From assembly GCA_029718625.1 (NCBI GenBank), contig CM056380.1, positions 103,235,893 to 103,299,892 of the forward strand: a DNA stretch of 64,000 nucleotides, written 5' to 3'. This document shows, piece after piece, positions 1-11,887 of the stretch (its first letter is position 1; each line of letters starts with the position of its first letter). A model generated the notes under the pieces. It worked only from the letters and a program-made list of their open reading frames with translations. It did no database searches and was not told the origin of the DNA. The position numbers and the translations under genes are program-made. The DNA comes from Synaphobranchus kaupii. Its lineage: Eukaryota; Chordata; Actinopteri; Anguilliformes; Synaphobranchidae.

Positions 1-183
1 CACATATAAGTCCCAATATGCTGAATAAGCCTCTTATGATTTTTATGAGGTTAGGCACCCCCCCCCAAAAAAATAAAAAATAATAAGACTAAAATAATAA
101 TAATAATAATAATTTGCTAGTAAGTCCCCTCCCAACAAAAAAAATATTATTATTATTTACTTTTTATAATTATTCCTTGGTAC

Positions 184-287
184 CTGTGAAAGTTCACTCG
201 TACGCAAGTATCCTTTTCTCTGCAGAATGGACCAGGCAATCTCGGTATCATTCACATTCATCTGACAGCCATAGGTTTCAAAGTACA
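184..287 (-). pseudogene. cdk5rap1: CDK5RAP1 exon 2 remnant from an upstream cassette
   Basis: This 104-nt block is read on the minus strand between an AG acceptor and a GT donor and is nearly identical to exon 2 of the full CDK5RAP1 gene (21908-22011). It encodes the start of the methylthiotransferase domain, with [15 protein letters not shown] carrying the first cluster cysteine. Unlike the copy at 54432-54535 it has no nonsense codon. Exons 3 onward would lie before the window. Exon 1, which should lie to the right, is missing because sequence from about 511 jumps straight into a GHRH intron. The upstream CDK5RAP1 copy has therefore lost its start exon and is likely a pseudogene, although the window shows only this piece. 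Confidence 0.75.
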
Positions 288-321
288 CTGAAACATAACA
301 TGCAGTACTTTAGAAACATAT

Positions 322-511
322 TGTGGGGGCCTGGGGATTGTCAACTGGCCAGCTAGGACCGGTCAATGTGTAGATAATTGTAAATAACGTGCTGTGTGTG
401 TTTTAATTGTGTTGTTAGCTTGTTAGCCGCGTATTGTGTTAATCGCAAACTTTAAACGTAACTGTAAACTTTAACTGTCGTTTAACTGTAACCTAGTGGC
501 TGTGTTGTGTG
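322..511 (+). mobile_element. Truncated LTR left at a deletion junction
   Basis: The sequence starts TGTGGGGGCCTGGGG and matches the first ~190 bp of the complete solo LTR at 54570-54978, inserted at the same place in the same CDK5RAP1 intron. After GGCTGTGTTGTGTG it switches to GHRH intron-2 sequence (GACATCATC...), with about 4 bp of shared TGTG at the join. The rest of the LTR, CDK5RAP1 exon 1, the intergenic region and GHRH exons 1-2 are absent here. Confidence 0.8.
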
Positions 512-722
512 ACATCATCATACCTCTAGAACTGACATTGAGTGGCGCACTCGACTGTGACCACAACAGAACCACAATAAGTAGGGATCTTATCGAGAGC
601 CAAACATGCTAGGATTGTTGATAGGATTGTTAGCATAGAAATGAACATAACACAGGCCTGAGCGAGTTCCAGACTGAGCATGGTGTGACTGTTTGGTGTC
701 CCTTCACCGTCTCCCCTCTCAG

Positions 723-1119
723 CTTGGGAAGGCACGCTGATGCCATCTTCACCAACAGCTACAGGAAAGTGTTGGGCCAAATCTCAGCTAGGAAGTTCCT
801 GCAGACCATAATGGGTAAAAGGCTGGGGTAAGTACCTGGTCACGACACAAATCACTTATCGGTCATGTGTTGCCTGTGGTTTTGAGTTAAATGCAGAACG
901 TTCTCCCTTTGTGAATCAAGCATAAAGAACTATGTGAAACGTGAGTCGGACGTTTATGAGGACCTCACCACCATCCAGAGAGAACAGAGGTACAGAGGGC
1001 AGCGGCGTGGTGTCGTATCCCTCCGAGAGGTTTTCAACAATAGCATGTTAGTCAGTGAAACATTTAAAAATGTCAGTGACACATTTTTGTTTTTTTGGTT
1101 CTGTACCCTAGCAGTTTGA
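723..1119 (+). pseudogene. ghrh: GHRH copy A, lacking exons 1-2, with altered C-terminus
   Basis: Exon 3 (723-827) encodes the full 27-residue hormone beginning HADAIFTNSYRKVLG, followed by the GKR amidation and cleavage signal. Exon 4 starts at 921. The signal-peptide exon and exon 2 are gone, removed by the junction at about 511. In exon 4, 35 bp between two GGTGT repeats have been lost (join at 1009-1013), relative to copies B and C. That removes the normal TAA and the overlapping GT, so the frame runs on to a TGA at 1117-1119 with about 35 unrelated residues. The hormone codons are intact, but without a signal peptide no secreted hormone is expected unless another exon is captured. Confidence 0.85.
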
Positions 1120-1345
1120 GTTTGAAAGGATACAATGACAATGAGGTCGAAGTGCAGACTGTCAGCTTTAATTTGAGGGTATTTTCATCCATATCGGATG
1201 AACCGTTTAGAAATTATAGAACATGTTGTACATAGTCTCCCCCATTTTCGTGCATCAAAAAATATTAGACAGTTTAACATAATGTTGAATAAAGTAATCA
1301 TTTTTAATATTTGGTCGCATATCCTTTGCATGCCATGATTTCCTG
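1074..1345. repeat. Interspersed repeat copy, Tc1-MITE-like
   Basis: A block from CAGTGACACATTTTT through TCAGCTTTAATTTGAGGG and ATCCATATCGGATGAACC. It recurs at about 42067-42345 and 60296-60574. I recognise the motif order as that of a common interspersed repeat of fish, probably derived from a Tc1/mariner-type transposon, but no clear terminal inverted repeats are visible. Copy A has lost the left end (CAGTGAGCACC) seen in the other copies. Confidence 0.45.
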
Positions 1346-3326
1346 ATGTCTGTGACCCAACAACATCAAAATATCTTATTTTCTGGTACTCTTACACAGT
1401 AAGAGTAAGTACTTTCTGGTTCACAGCTGAACTCAAAAACTGATACTGTCATCTGCAAGGAATCTTTAATGTGTTAACAACCTTTCAAACTGCACTTGAA
1501 AAAAGGCCAGTGCTGGAAAACAGTCCCAAAACATGAATCACAATCTCCCTGCTAAAACACAATGCAGTTGGCCAAATGTTACTTTAGTCAAACATGGTTA
1601 AACCAAAAAAAAACAGCTTCAACATTGGTCACCAGTAAAGAACCAACAAAGATAATCAACAAAAATCTAACAGAAATCTAAATTCACAAGAAAGTTTTAC
1701 CAAACAAATTTACTTTACTTTATCACAGAGAGTACTCAAAACAATGAGTACCCTGACCTTAAATTAGCCTACTTCACAATAAACCGCCATTTTGTGCAAT
1801 AGAGGAAAACTTGCCAGAATGTAAGACAGGGCCAGTGTTTGCCCATTTCTAGTGGCTGTTGCAAGAAAACGTTCCATAGCACATTCCGTAGTTGGTCAAT
1901 TACAACCGTTGCCTGAATTATTCTGCAAGCCAGAGTTCGACTCCACTGAATACCCAGGAGACGCTCACTCAAGACTCAAGGTAACCTCAGACAGACACAA
2001 TGCATGCCTATTGGGACGTGATCCATCAGAATTGCTGCATTATGTATACATAGGTGTAATTAGGTAAAGACGGGTAAATACACTGCTCTGAAACTGTACA
2101 CCTGATGACACATTATTATTTACTCATCAAGTAATTATTTGCCATCACGTTTTATGATTATGTTAGTTTTGTGCAAAAATAATGTTGTAGATTCTGATGG
2201 GATATTCCACTGAACTGTAAAGTAGGCCATGCTGTTCACTGCAACATATTCTTAAGTTGCTCTAAACTACAACGGTAATGGGCTGATTGGAGACTTATTT
2301 GTGCATTCGACACAGTGTACAATGTGTAGTTGAATAATGAAGCACGGTGTCCAGTCGTTTGTCAGGGTAAATTTAGGGTTAGTGTGGTAAAATGGAGGAT
2401 CGATAAGAACGCTTTGGGACTTTCCTGCTGCGTTCACTCTGTTGTTGCAGAATTGAAGGGAGCAGAAACGAACAAGGACTTTGAGAATCCCCCGACAACT
2501 TTCAGCTCCGTATAGAGTGCCTCTTAAAAAGTGAATTGGGGGTCACATTTTTGTTATTTCGGAGGGTCAGTTTTGTCTCTTCCTGTCTCGTGTTTTCTTT
2601 TTTTATTTTATATATATATATATTTTTTTTTTTTTACTTTTGGCTCAGAATAATTCAATATAGGCTTTAGTTCAGTTTAGCATTAACTGTTCCTGTCATG
2701 TGGCCTCAGCACCATCTCAGGGAGACACGCAGCCATTTCAGAGATAGAAACTGAATTAAGTGTGGATTGCGTCATAGTACAATAGATGTGAAACCTCTTC
2801 CCACATGAAGTCTGAATTGGTAAAGTTCCGTACTGACTTTTTTTTCAATGGCTTCAGCAAAATGAAAGTGAACTGAGTCAGCACAGTGACATTTTCACAA
2901 ACGTGCTGTGCTGGTTCAACTGGTATGTCATGCTCGTTTTACTCTGTAATGTGAAATAAGTTCAAAACACCACTAGACTCAAAGTGTGAGAGCGTTTTCA
3001 CACTTTGGACTAAAGATTCTGTAGTTTATGAGAAATGTCCTGGTACAGAACACCTGTACATTCCTCAGCAGTGCCCCAACAGCCCCTGAGCTGCATTAAC
3101 GGAACCAATAATGACTGATCCTATGAAAAGTGTCTGATAAAAAAAAGTTGCCCAAATCGGAAACTGCTGTGAACGCTGTTTATTCCTCGTACCAGGATCG
3201 CCGAGGTTACATGGCCAACAATTGAACCCATGCAGTATACGTGATATTTAGCTCTGATGATGTGTAAAACGCTTATCGCTGTAGTATGTGTAGTGATATG
3301 TGTCATCCCAGCAGGTATCTGTGAGC
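1346..3326. other. Intergenic region between GHRH-A and BPI/LBP-1
   Basis: No gene was recognised. The stretch aligns throughout with 42346-44781 and 60575-63010, so it is ancestral cassette sequence. Differences from those copies include 243 bp present only here (about 3036-3278) and the absence of 663 bp (43773-44435 in copy 2). A short open segment at 2445-2515 ends in TAG and is conserved among copies; I considered it as a last GHRH exon but could not support it. A T/TA-rich simple stretch lies at about 2600-2640. Confidence 0.6.
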
Positions 3327-4302
3327 ATGTTGGCTGTGTGGTGTGTGCTGGCTCTGCTGGTTCCCCTTCCCTTGTCTCAGAGTGCCAACCCTGGCGTCAA
3401 GGTCAGACTTACACAAAAAGGGCTGGAATATGGTAGGTGTTATCCTACAATACATTAACAAAACAGGAATGTCCTAGTGTGATATTGCAAAATGTCTAGA
3501 GTGTGGTACAGTCCATTAACAAGAGAAAAAAATGTCTGGTGTAGAAGTATAGAAAGGTCTATAGTATAGTGCAGTAGAGTAACGACAGGAGTAATATATA
3601 GTATGGTGTTAAAATGTAGAAGAAAGCTCTGGAGTTCGATAGAGTATATCAACAGTAGTTGGTATTGGTAGGTTTGAGGAAATGTTTGTGTAGGACATTC
3701 ACTGATCTTTTGTGATGGGTTCAGCAGTACATAATCAAGGCATAGCAAGTTCAGCAAAGCCTACTCTGACTTGAATATAATGCTATAATGCTTAATAAAA
3801 CAGAGGTTGAATGTTTCAGAGTATTCTCACAGCTGTAACAATATTTCCAATCATTGCTTTCACTGACAGGGACAAAGGGGTACAAAAATACACTATCTAA
3901 AGTATAAGACAGAATTGGAAATGGGTCATTGGGTCACCTGAAACATGACTGAACCGGATCTGTTCTCTTTGCAGGCAGACAGTTAGGCATGGCTACTCTG
4001 CAGAGCAAGCTTAAGTCTATCAAGGTGCCCGACATGTCGGGGAAAGTGAGGGTAAAAGTCGTTGGTAAAGTCGAATACAGCGTAACGGGGTGAGGGCACA
4101 TTACACAAAGTGCTAGCCACTTCTCTTTTCCATTATTTACCTGGTTTTATCTTCCATTATTCACCTGGGGATTTTTGGCTGGTTTGCTATACTTTGCATC
4201 CACTTCACATCGAAAGTGTTTCCATTTTTAAATAATGTTGATTGCTTTATATTTAAGTAAGGTACTCACAAAAATAATTGTATTACTACAAAATATATTG
4301 TC

Positions 4303-4347
<45 letters not shown>

Positions 4348-7300
4348 AATAATAACAATAATAATATTAATAAGAATTGCATTTCTTTATCGCCTTTCAT
4401 CTCATGATCTCAAGTCACTCAGAGTACTGAGAGTAGAAGTACTTGTAGTACTGTTGGCAACTTGGCTGGATGTCCATTCTCAAGCTTTGAGCTGCACTGC
4501 TGTGACTGATGCGTGCTGACATGCGTACCTCCTTCTCTAGGGTGCAGATTACTAACATTGGGCTGCCCACGTCCACCGTGGGGCTGGTGCCTGGCACTGG
4601 GGTCAGCCTGTCCATCAGAAATGCCTACATGAGTCTCCGTGGCAGATGGAAGGTCAAATTCTGCAGGTTCTTGTGAGTGTCATTAGCACATTTTACACAT
4701 GATTCCACAGTAAAAGTAACATAGGACTCACCTGTCAGCAGAACAGCGGTGCACAATGGACGGGAATGACTGATGTGCTCTTTCCCTCCCTCCTCGCTCC
4801 ATTCAAACACAGAAAGCTCAGTGGCTCAATCGACCTGGCCGTGAGTGGACTGACTATCACCACGCAGATCAAACTGCAAAGCGACAAGACGGGACGGCCG
4901 GTCGTCAGCAGCGTCAACTGTGTGGCCCGCGTGGGCAGAGTCAAGGTCAAGTTCCACGGACGGGGCAGGTACTGGTTAATGGGACGTTCTCCTAGGTTTC
5001 ACGACAGGGACGTAGAAAAAGAAGTACAGTACTTCCTCAGATTACCTCATATTCAAAGTTCAGTTAATGCATTGGGAAATCTAGAATTACATCTTAATCA
5101 TGTGAAAAGATAAGGAGAAATAAGCAGTGTTATAGTGTAATCAAAAAACCGCATAGGGAAGAAGTGCTTCCTCATATTTTTGTGTTCCCATTTTTCAGCT
5201 GGCTGTACAACCTTTTCAGATCCAAAATTGGAAAGGTCTTTCGGAAAGCTCTACAAAAGCAGGTGAGCATAACGTAAACGTCCTGGTCAGATCCAACAAG
5301 TTTCTCTCCAGTGTGGGAAGAGCAGTGAGGTCCCTAGAGAGCTGGCAAGTCAAAGTCAAAAGTATCAGGCCATAGCCGCCAGATCAGCACTGTTTTGTTT
5401 CTCCAACGCACTGTTGATCATTTCAGATCTGCCCCCGGGTGGATAAGGCGGTATCCGACATGAACCCTCGCCTAAGAACTCTGAATGGTATGAGCTGCAC
5501 AATTTGCTGTACTGAAGACATAGTTGATTACAGCATGCTTCTGCTAAAGAAAAAATGTATTTTTTCCAATCTAATCAAATTATAGGATCCATTGGTTTCT
5601 AGAATGAACAATAGAATCATGATGAAATGAGGCAACAATAGATATGCATAATGTATTATTCATACTGTCATAGTCTGCAGGCTTATTTTCCTTTTTTACT
5701 TGCTCGTCCCCTTTAACCTTTCACGCTGTTTCATTGTCCGTGTCGGGTTTTCCTTTCATTTCGCTACTCAGCAATTGCACCTGTTCGGCTCTTCCGCTGC
5801 CTATTTAAACTCTGTGTCTTCCTTTTCCGGCGCTTCCATGTTATCTTGTATTTCTGGTAGCCGGTAAGGTATAGGACTGGGAGACTGTTTTTGCTTATTG
5901 TTTCTATTAAGCAAAAGCAGGAAGGTCCCGTTAGAAAGTTAGTTAGATCTTCTCTTCCTACCACTCTAACTCTCTAGCCTATTTATCTCCTTATTTTTCT
6001 GCTCTAATCAGTTCCTCTCGTCGGTATAGCTCGTCACCATTGAGCTAGAGAGGTTCTGCTTTTCCAGCTATCGGTCTATCTATTTCTTTTCTCCTACACT
6101 CAAGCCTACGAGTGCTGCTCACCCTAAGTTTTAGGGTTACTATCAGTTTTTTAGTTTCCTTTTATTTCTCATTATAGACGTTACAAGTTCCTCGTCCTTT
6201 TGTCGGGGAGACCTTTACGTTTCCAGTCTCTTCCCTTATATCTCTGTCTGAGAGAGAGGGGACTGTCTTCTGTTCTCGTCTTTTGTGTTTTCTCTGTTCC
6301 CTTTCCCCTATGGAATATATTCCGTTTTGTGGTTTCACGTGTGGACACTTTGAGACCCTGTCTATCGCCCCTAGTCCTCCATAATATTCTCTGTGTCTCA
6401 GGACACAGGAAAACCCCTTATAGAACATGGAAGCCACAGGGGAGGTTCCAGCGATAGATATTAGCGTTATACTGGCCAATCAGGGGGCTGCCCTTTCTGC
6501 CCATGAGGAGGGTATCCGTGCGCTACAGGTCTCACAGCAGGCTCTGCATGACCAGTTGCGTCTCCAAGCAGATGCCTTGCGGGATATCTCCGAAAGCCTC
6601 CGGGCATTGACATTTCTGGCGGTTCCGTCTCCAGTTGCACAAGCACCAGTTCCAGTGTCCATTGGGTACAGGCACCATCTCACGGGTTACCAGCATGATG
6701 CACATCTCTTACAAAAATCATACGGAGAGGATTTAATTTTTTTTGGTTGACTCTCCTGCATTCCCTCTCGTTTTAGGTCACTCCTGGCTAACTCGCCATT
6801 GCCCCTATATCAATTGGGGAGGACACGGTCCTATTATTCGCCAGTGGGTTTCCCAATGTAAGTCTCATTGCTCACTCCCTAGGGCTCGCAGTATTGAGTC
6901 AAACGTTCATAATGAACTCAGTTTGGATAGCGATGAGGAGGGGGATAGTTTTTCTTTTAATCAGGATAGCTCCCCTGCTCTCTCCGAGAATGGAGAGGAA
7001 AGTCTAGCCTGGGACCATTCAGCTGACCAGCCTTTTTTGTGGGAGGGGCAAACATCCGAGTCAGATACTGACTGGGACATATCACACGATTCCGCGTCGG
7101 ACATCAAGAGCACCAAAGTGGGGGGTGCGCTCGAATTTCCCTTACCTGTTAATGTTCCTGATCAATACTTCGATCTCGCTGAGGTTTTCAGTAAGCAGCG
7201 TGCTACTTCGCTACCACCACAGAGGCCGTATGACTGTGCAATAGAGCTCTACCCAGGCACAGTTCCCTCCCGGGGGTCCCTTTACTCGCTGTCCGCCCCG

Positions 7301-10300
7301 GAGAGTGCGGCTACGTGAGAGTACATTAAGGAGTCCTTGTCCAACAGGTTTATTAGAGCTTCCACTTCGCCGGCGGGGGCGGGGTTTTTTTTTGTTAAGA
7401 AGAGAGACGGGGGACATAGACCATGTATTGACTATCGGTCTCTTAATGCTATGACTATAAAGAACAGGTACCCTCTTCCTCTTATGAACTCCGCGTTCGA
7501 ACGTCTCCAAGGTGCATCGGTTTTTACAAAGCTCGACCTGCGCAACGCTTATAACCTTGTTCGCATACGCGAGGGTGACGAGTGGAAAACGGCCTTTAAC
7601 ACTCACAGCGGCCACTACGAATACCTGGTCATGCCGTTCGGGCTTACTTGCGCCCCGTTTTTCAGGCACTAGTGAACGACGTGCTTAGGGAAATGTTAGA
7701 AAAGTTCGTCTTCGTTTATCTTGACGATATTTTAATTTTTTCTTCCGATCTCTCTACACACGTCGGTCATGTCAGACAGGTTCTGTCAGCCCTTCTTAAG
7801 GCTCAGTTATTCGTGAAAGCGGAGAAGTGCATTTTTCATTCTAATTGTTTCGTTTCTGGGATTCATTGTTGCTGAGGGCAAGGTACAGATGGATCCGGAG
7901 AAAGTTTCTGCAGTAAAGAACTGGCCCTCATTAGGGACTTCCGCAAGGATAAGCCTGAGGGATCGTCAGGTGGTCGTCCCTTAGAGGGGGGGTCCTGTCA
8001 TGGTCTGCAGGCTTATTTTCCTTTTTTACTTGCTCGTCCCCTTTAACCTTTCACGCTGTTTCATTGTCCGTGTCGGGTTTTCCTTTCATTTCGCTACTCA
8101 GCGATTGCACCTGTTCGGCTCTTCCGCTGCCTATTTAAACTCCGTGTCTTCCTTTTCCGACGCTTCCATGTTATCTTGTATTTCTGGTAGCCGGTAAGGT
8201 ATAGGACTGGGAGACTGTTTTTGCTTATTGTTTCTATTAAGCAAAAGCGGGAAGGTCCCGTTAGAAAGTTAGTTAGATCTTCTCTTCCTACCACTCTAAC
8301 TCTCTAGCCTATTTATCTCCTTATTTTTCTGCTCTAATCAGTTCCTCTCATCGGTCTAGCTCGTCACCATTGAGCTAGAGAGGTTCTGCTTTTCCAGCTA
8401 TCGGTCTATCTATTTTTCTCCTACACTCAAGCCTACGAGTGCTGCTCACCCTAAGTCTTAGGGTTACTATCAGTTTTTTCGTTTTTTTATTTCTCCTCCG
8501 TTTTTGGAGGTTTACAAGCCTATCGCTTGTAATTTTTCTTTATTTACTCAGTTGCGATTTCCTCGTCCTTTTGTCGGGGAGACCTTTACGTTTCCAGTCT
8601 CTTCCCTTATATCTCTGTCTGAGAGAGAGGGGACTGTCTTCTGTTCTCGTCTTTTGTGTTTTCTCTGTTCCCTTTCTCCTACGGAATATATTCCGTTTTG
8701 TGGTGTCACGTGTGGACTTTTAGAGACCCCGTCTATCGCCCCTGGTCCTCCATAATATTCTCCGTGTCTCAGGACACAGGAAAACCCCTTATACAGAAGC
8801 CCTTCCTGAATTATGACCGTAATCACTTTATCCGGCCACGCTTAATTGCTCAGCTAGCCAGGCGCAGCATCTCACGGTTTCAAACTTTCTGCCGCCTTCC
8901 AGTGCTCGCCAAAGTGGACAGGTTTGCGGAGATTGAATATTCCATGGTTGGATCTCCCGTCGTCGCAAAACAGTCCATTGATTTTGGCCTGAAGGTGAGC
9001 AGCGATCTTCCCGCGTGCAATATGAGAATCAAGCATATTGCTTAACATTCCGGTTTCTCCCACCTTCGATAGCAAATGTTTACATATTGTACACCTAATT
9101 ATTATCATTAATAACAATAACAGCAACACAAATTAAAAATCCACGTCTTTCTGAAAGCCTAAGGTCGTTTTGGCACTGCACACGTTCTCCTGGAATGCAT
9201 GTTTTAGTGTATTCTAAGTTTGAGTGCATCTCCCCCGTAATCCAACCAGCCATGTGAATGAGGTATCAGACGTCTGAGTACCTCTTATTATCTCTCTGCA
9301 GGGGCAGTTCTACAACATTGGAAAACATCAGCAACCTCCGTTTGCTGCCCCGCCCTTCGCCCTGCCCGCCCAGAACACCAACATGCTGTACATGGGATTG
9401 TCCTCCTTCACCGCCAACTCGGCGGGCTTCGTCTACAACAACGCCGGAGTCCTCAGCATCTATATCACAGACGACATGGTAAGAGCAGCTACCCTTGGCC
9501 AGCTCGATCTAGTGGGAACTCCACTAAAACCTTGGCTGCGTTACACTGGTTTGCCCTCTCTCCTGACAGATTCCCAAGAAGTCACCCATCCGACTCACTA
9601 CTAAGACATTCGGAGCCTTAATTCCCGAGGTTAGGAACACACACCCACTCATTCTTTTTTCAGCATTTGTCCTCTTGTGGCGCAGACCTTGTGTGTGTGT
9701 CTGGGCTTAAAGTAAATGAGTGAATAACCAAAGCAAAGTTACAAGCAAAGAAAAATAGCCCCCCTGAAAGAACGATAAATATTGCTAAACAACTGACTAC
9801 TCTTTACAGATAACTAGATAAACATAGGGAAAAAAATCTAAAAAAATACCTAATATAAATGCTAAATGTCCTAAAAAACCTCTTCACATAGGTGCTGCTT
9901 AACATCTAAGCATACCTAACATAAATACTAAGCAACCTGCAGTAAGGCAATGTCCAATATGAGTGTTGTGGAAGAATTTAAGGATCTAGGTAGTTTAAAA
10001 GATTATTTATAAAAAGTAGTAAGTGAATCTAACTAAGAAGAGTTCCCTATTGGAATGCCTCTTGCTGTAGATCGCCAAGCGTTTTCCCAACCGGCCAATG
10101 AAGATTCTGGTGAAAACTGTCAAGGCCCCCAAGATCACCTTTGAGCCTGACAACATGACCCTGCAGGCAATGGTCACTTTGACTGCCTACGTCATCCAGA
10201 CTAACGGCACCCTGCAGCCCCTCTTCGTCCTTAATGTGGTCAGTCCGGTCATAGGTGTCATAGCTACACATAGACCAGTGGTTCCCAAACTGAGACTCCC

Positions 10301-11812
10301 AAGACATCCCCAGCTAGGGGGATTTCAAAAATATTGACATATTCCCTGTGTAGTAGTATTGTGACTGTTGTAATGATCAAATATCTACTGTTTATTCTGC
10401 TAAATAGCTACAGAGTGAGTTTATTTGAATGGTCCTTCATAACAACTGCGTAACCATTCATAAATGCTTATGTCAATAAGCATAAATAGGCATATGGTGT
10501 GTTGTCACCACTGATGCAAAAAGTGACACGCCATATGCCCATTTTTGTTTATTGATAAGCATTTATAAATGCTTATTTCATGCTTATAAAGACTCTATGT
10601 AGTCCTTATGAATACGTTCACAGAATGTTTCCTTATACAATAAAGATATAGTGCAATCAAATCATCATTTGGACATGATTAAATCTTAGATTTTACAGGG
10701 TTGAAGGTGCTCCCTGCTGTCCACAGGACACCAGTGTTAGCGGCCATATTTACATTACGGGAGCGAAACTGGCCGGAACCGTGTCCCTCAACAAGTGAGT
10801 ACACCGGTGTCTATACAAGAGAACACTGTACAGCACATGGCTGCTTCACATGCCACACAAAGAGAAATAAATGAAATAAACATGCGGATACAATAAGCTT
10901 GCTGTAATAATGTCTGATTCCCACAGATTGTCCAATACTCTTGGCAAGAGCTATGTGGGCCCATTCCAGGTACGGCTAATCAGTCTTCCACATCTCCACA
11001 GACATTCTTCTGCCAATTACTGCCATATGAGGACTGCAGTAATATTGTACGGTGTCATTTTCAGGTGAAATCGCTTGGCAATATCCTCCTGCTGGTTCTG
11101 AAACTGACTGTTATCCCCCAGGTCAACGGTAAGAGCAGAATTCTCTGTAGGACCGTCTCATTATACTCCTGAGAGTGAGTGCAAGGGGGGGGGGGTAAAG
11201 ATAAATCAATGTTTTTAGAAAGAAAGCAAACAGATGCACCAATAGAGCTACAAGGCCAGGGAACGCACCGCCTTTTTTGAATGAACGCGTCATTGTTATC
11301 GCAACGCCAAACGCATCAAACGGTAATCTCCAATGGCTGTCCTGAACCGCCCAATGCGCGTGTGGGTTATTGCAGTGACCGTACAGAAACTATGTCTCCC
11401 CACAGTTTCCTTGCAGAAGGGATTTCCTCTACCAGCCCTCGGCAAGATGAATCTGGTCAACGCTCAGCTGCACATTCTGAAGGTGAGGTCTAATGTCCAC
11501 ACAGTGGCTCTTCAACTGCGGAAATGTGCACACTTAATCTTTATATACAGGGCTGGACATCCATTTTAGGGTTTACGGAAAAACTTTTACACACACTGCA
11601 CGAGAACACTCAATCACACGCTTCAGTAGCAAAAAGACTGCCGGAAGTCTAAATAAATTTGCTTTATCCTGAATTTATCTGACATTTCATGAAGATTAAA
11701 AGGAGAACATGAGATTCCCCTCTAAACAGAAATGTTTAATTGGATCTGTATTTGTTTTATTCTCCTCCAGGACTACATGCTGATTGGAACAGATGTTCGT
11801 TTTACACCATAA
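3327..11812 (+). CDS. bpi: BPI/LBP-family LPS-binding protein, copy 1 (15 exons, 474 aa)
   Basis: Coding exons: 3327-3432, 3975-4089, 4541-4672, 4813-4968, 5199-5262, 5427-5487, 8903-8994, 9302-9478, 9570-9629, 10071-10238, 10727-10794, 10927-10969, 11065-11128, 11406-11482, 11771-11812. All junctions are GT-AG and in phase. The total of 1425 nt and 15 exons matches mammalian BPI/LBP. The product is a secreted two-barrel lipid-transfer protein that binds bacterial lipopolysaccharide. Residues 1 to about 20 are a signal peptide ([16 protein letters not shown]). [16 protein letters not shown] opens barrel 1, Cys154 and Cys193 match the family disulfide, and the C-terminal barrel contains QKGFPLP and ends [12 protein letters not shown]. 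The N-terminal half is unusually basic compared with copy 2, and Cys115 is extra. Intron 6 holds a Ty3 fragment. An ATTAAA at 11852-11857 could be the poly(A) signal. Orthology to BPI rather than LBP cannot be decided from one window. Confidence 0.93.
4305..4375. repeat. (TTA)n/(ATT)n microsatellite in BPI/LBP-1 intron 2
   Basis: TTATTATTA runs followed by AATAATAAC runs. The same intronic tract is at about 45757-45815 and at the right window edge (about 63986-64000), with different repeat numbers. Confidence 0.85.
5666..8790 (+). mobile_element. Internally deleted Ty3-type LTR element in BPI/LBP-1 intron 6
   Basis: Two LTRs start TGTCATRGTCTGCAGGC (5666-6419 and 7996-8790) and flank a shrunken interior. 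The paralogous intron of copy 2 (near 47110) is empty, and ATAC is duplicated at 5662-5665 and 8791-8794; the exact LTR 3' end is uncertain by a few bases. A G-rich polypurine tract precedes the right LTR. The interior has a gag start (6427, MEATGEVP), a jump to the C-terminal part of a protease-like region (LGHSWLTRH, about 6774), a stop at 7316, then reverse-transcriptase pieces ([17 protein letters not shown]) in broken frames. RNase H and integrase are absent, so it cannot move by itself. The 3' LTR is about 40 bp longer than the 5' LTR, so it is not young. Confidence 0.85.
10455..10571. repeat. Palindromic hairpin in BPI/LBP-1 intron 10
   Basis: The left arm (10455-10508) and right arm (10523-10571) are imperfect reverse complements of about 50 bp, sharing CATTYATAAATGCTTAT, GGCATATGG and GTCAC near a short loop (CACTGATGCAAAAA). 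The paralogous intron has the same structure at about 48752-48869, so it predates the duplication. It is probably a worn fold-back MITE. Confidence 0.7.
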
Positions 11813-11887
11813 GCACCAAGGGAGGTCACCTCACGTGACCATAAACAATCCATTAAATCCGATTATTAATGTGAGCACTGTACTTAA

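Noticed and set aside
2445..2515. Possible final GHRH exon (also 43476-43547 and 61705-61776)
   Set aside because: An acceptor-like GCAG precedes an open segment ending in TAG, but the phase does not fit the donor after exon 4, and the TAA overlapping that donor gives a simple end to the coding sequence.
4625..5113. 115-codon ORF spanning BPI/LBP exon 4 (also 46084-46551)
   Set aside because: It is exon 4 read through into intron 4; the spliced model joins it in phase to exons 3 and 5.
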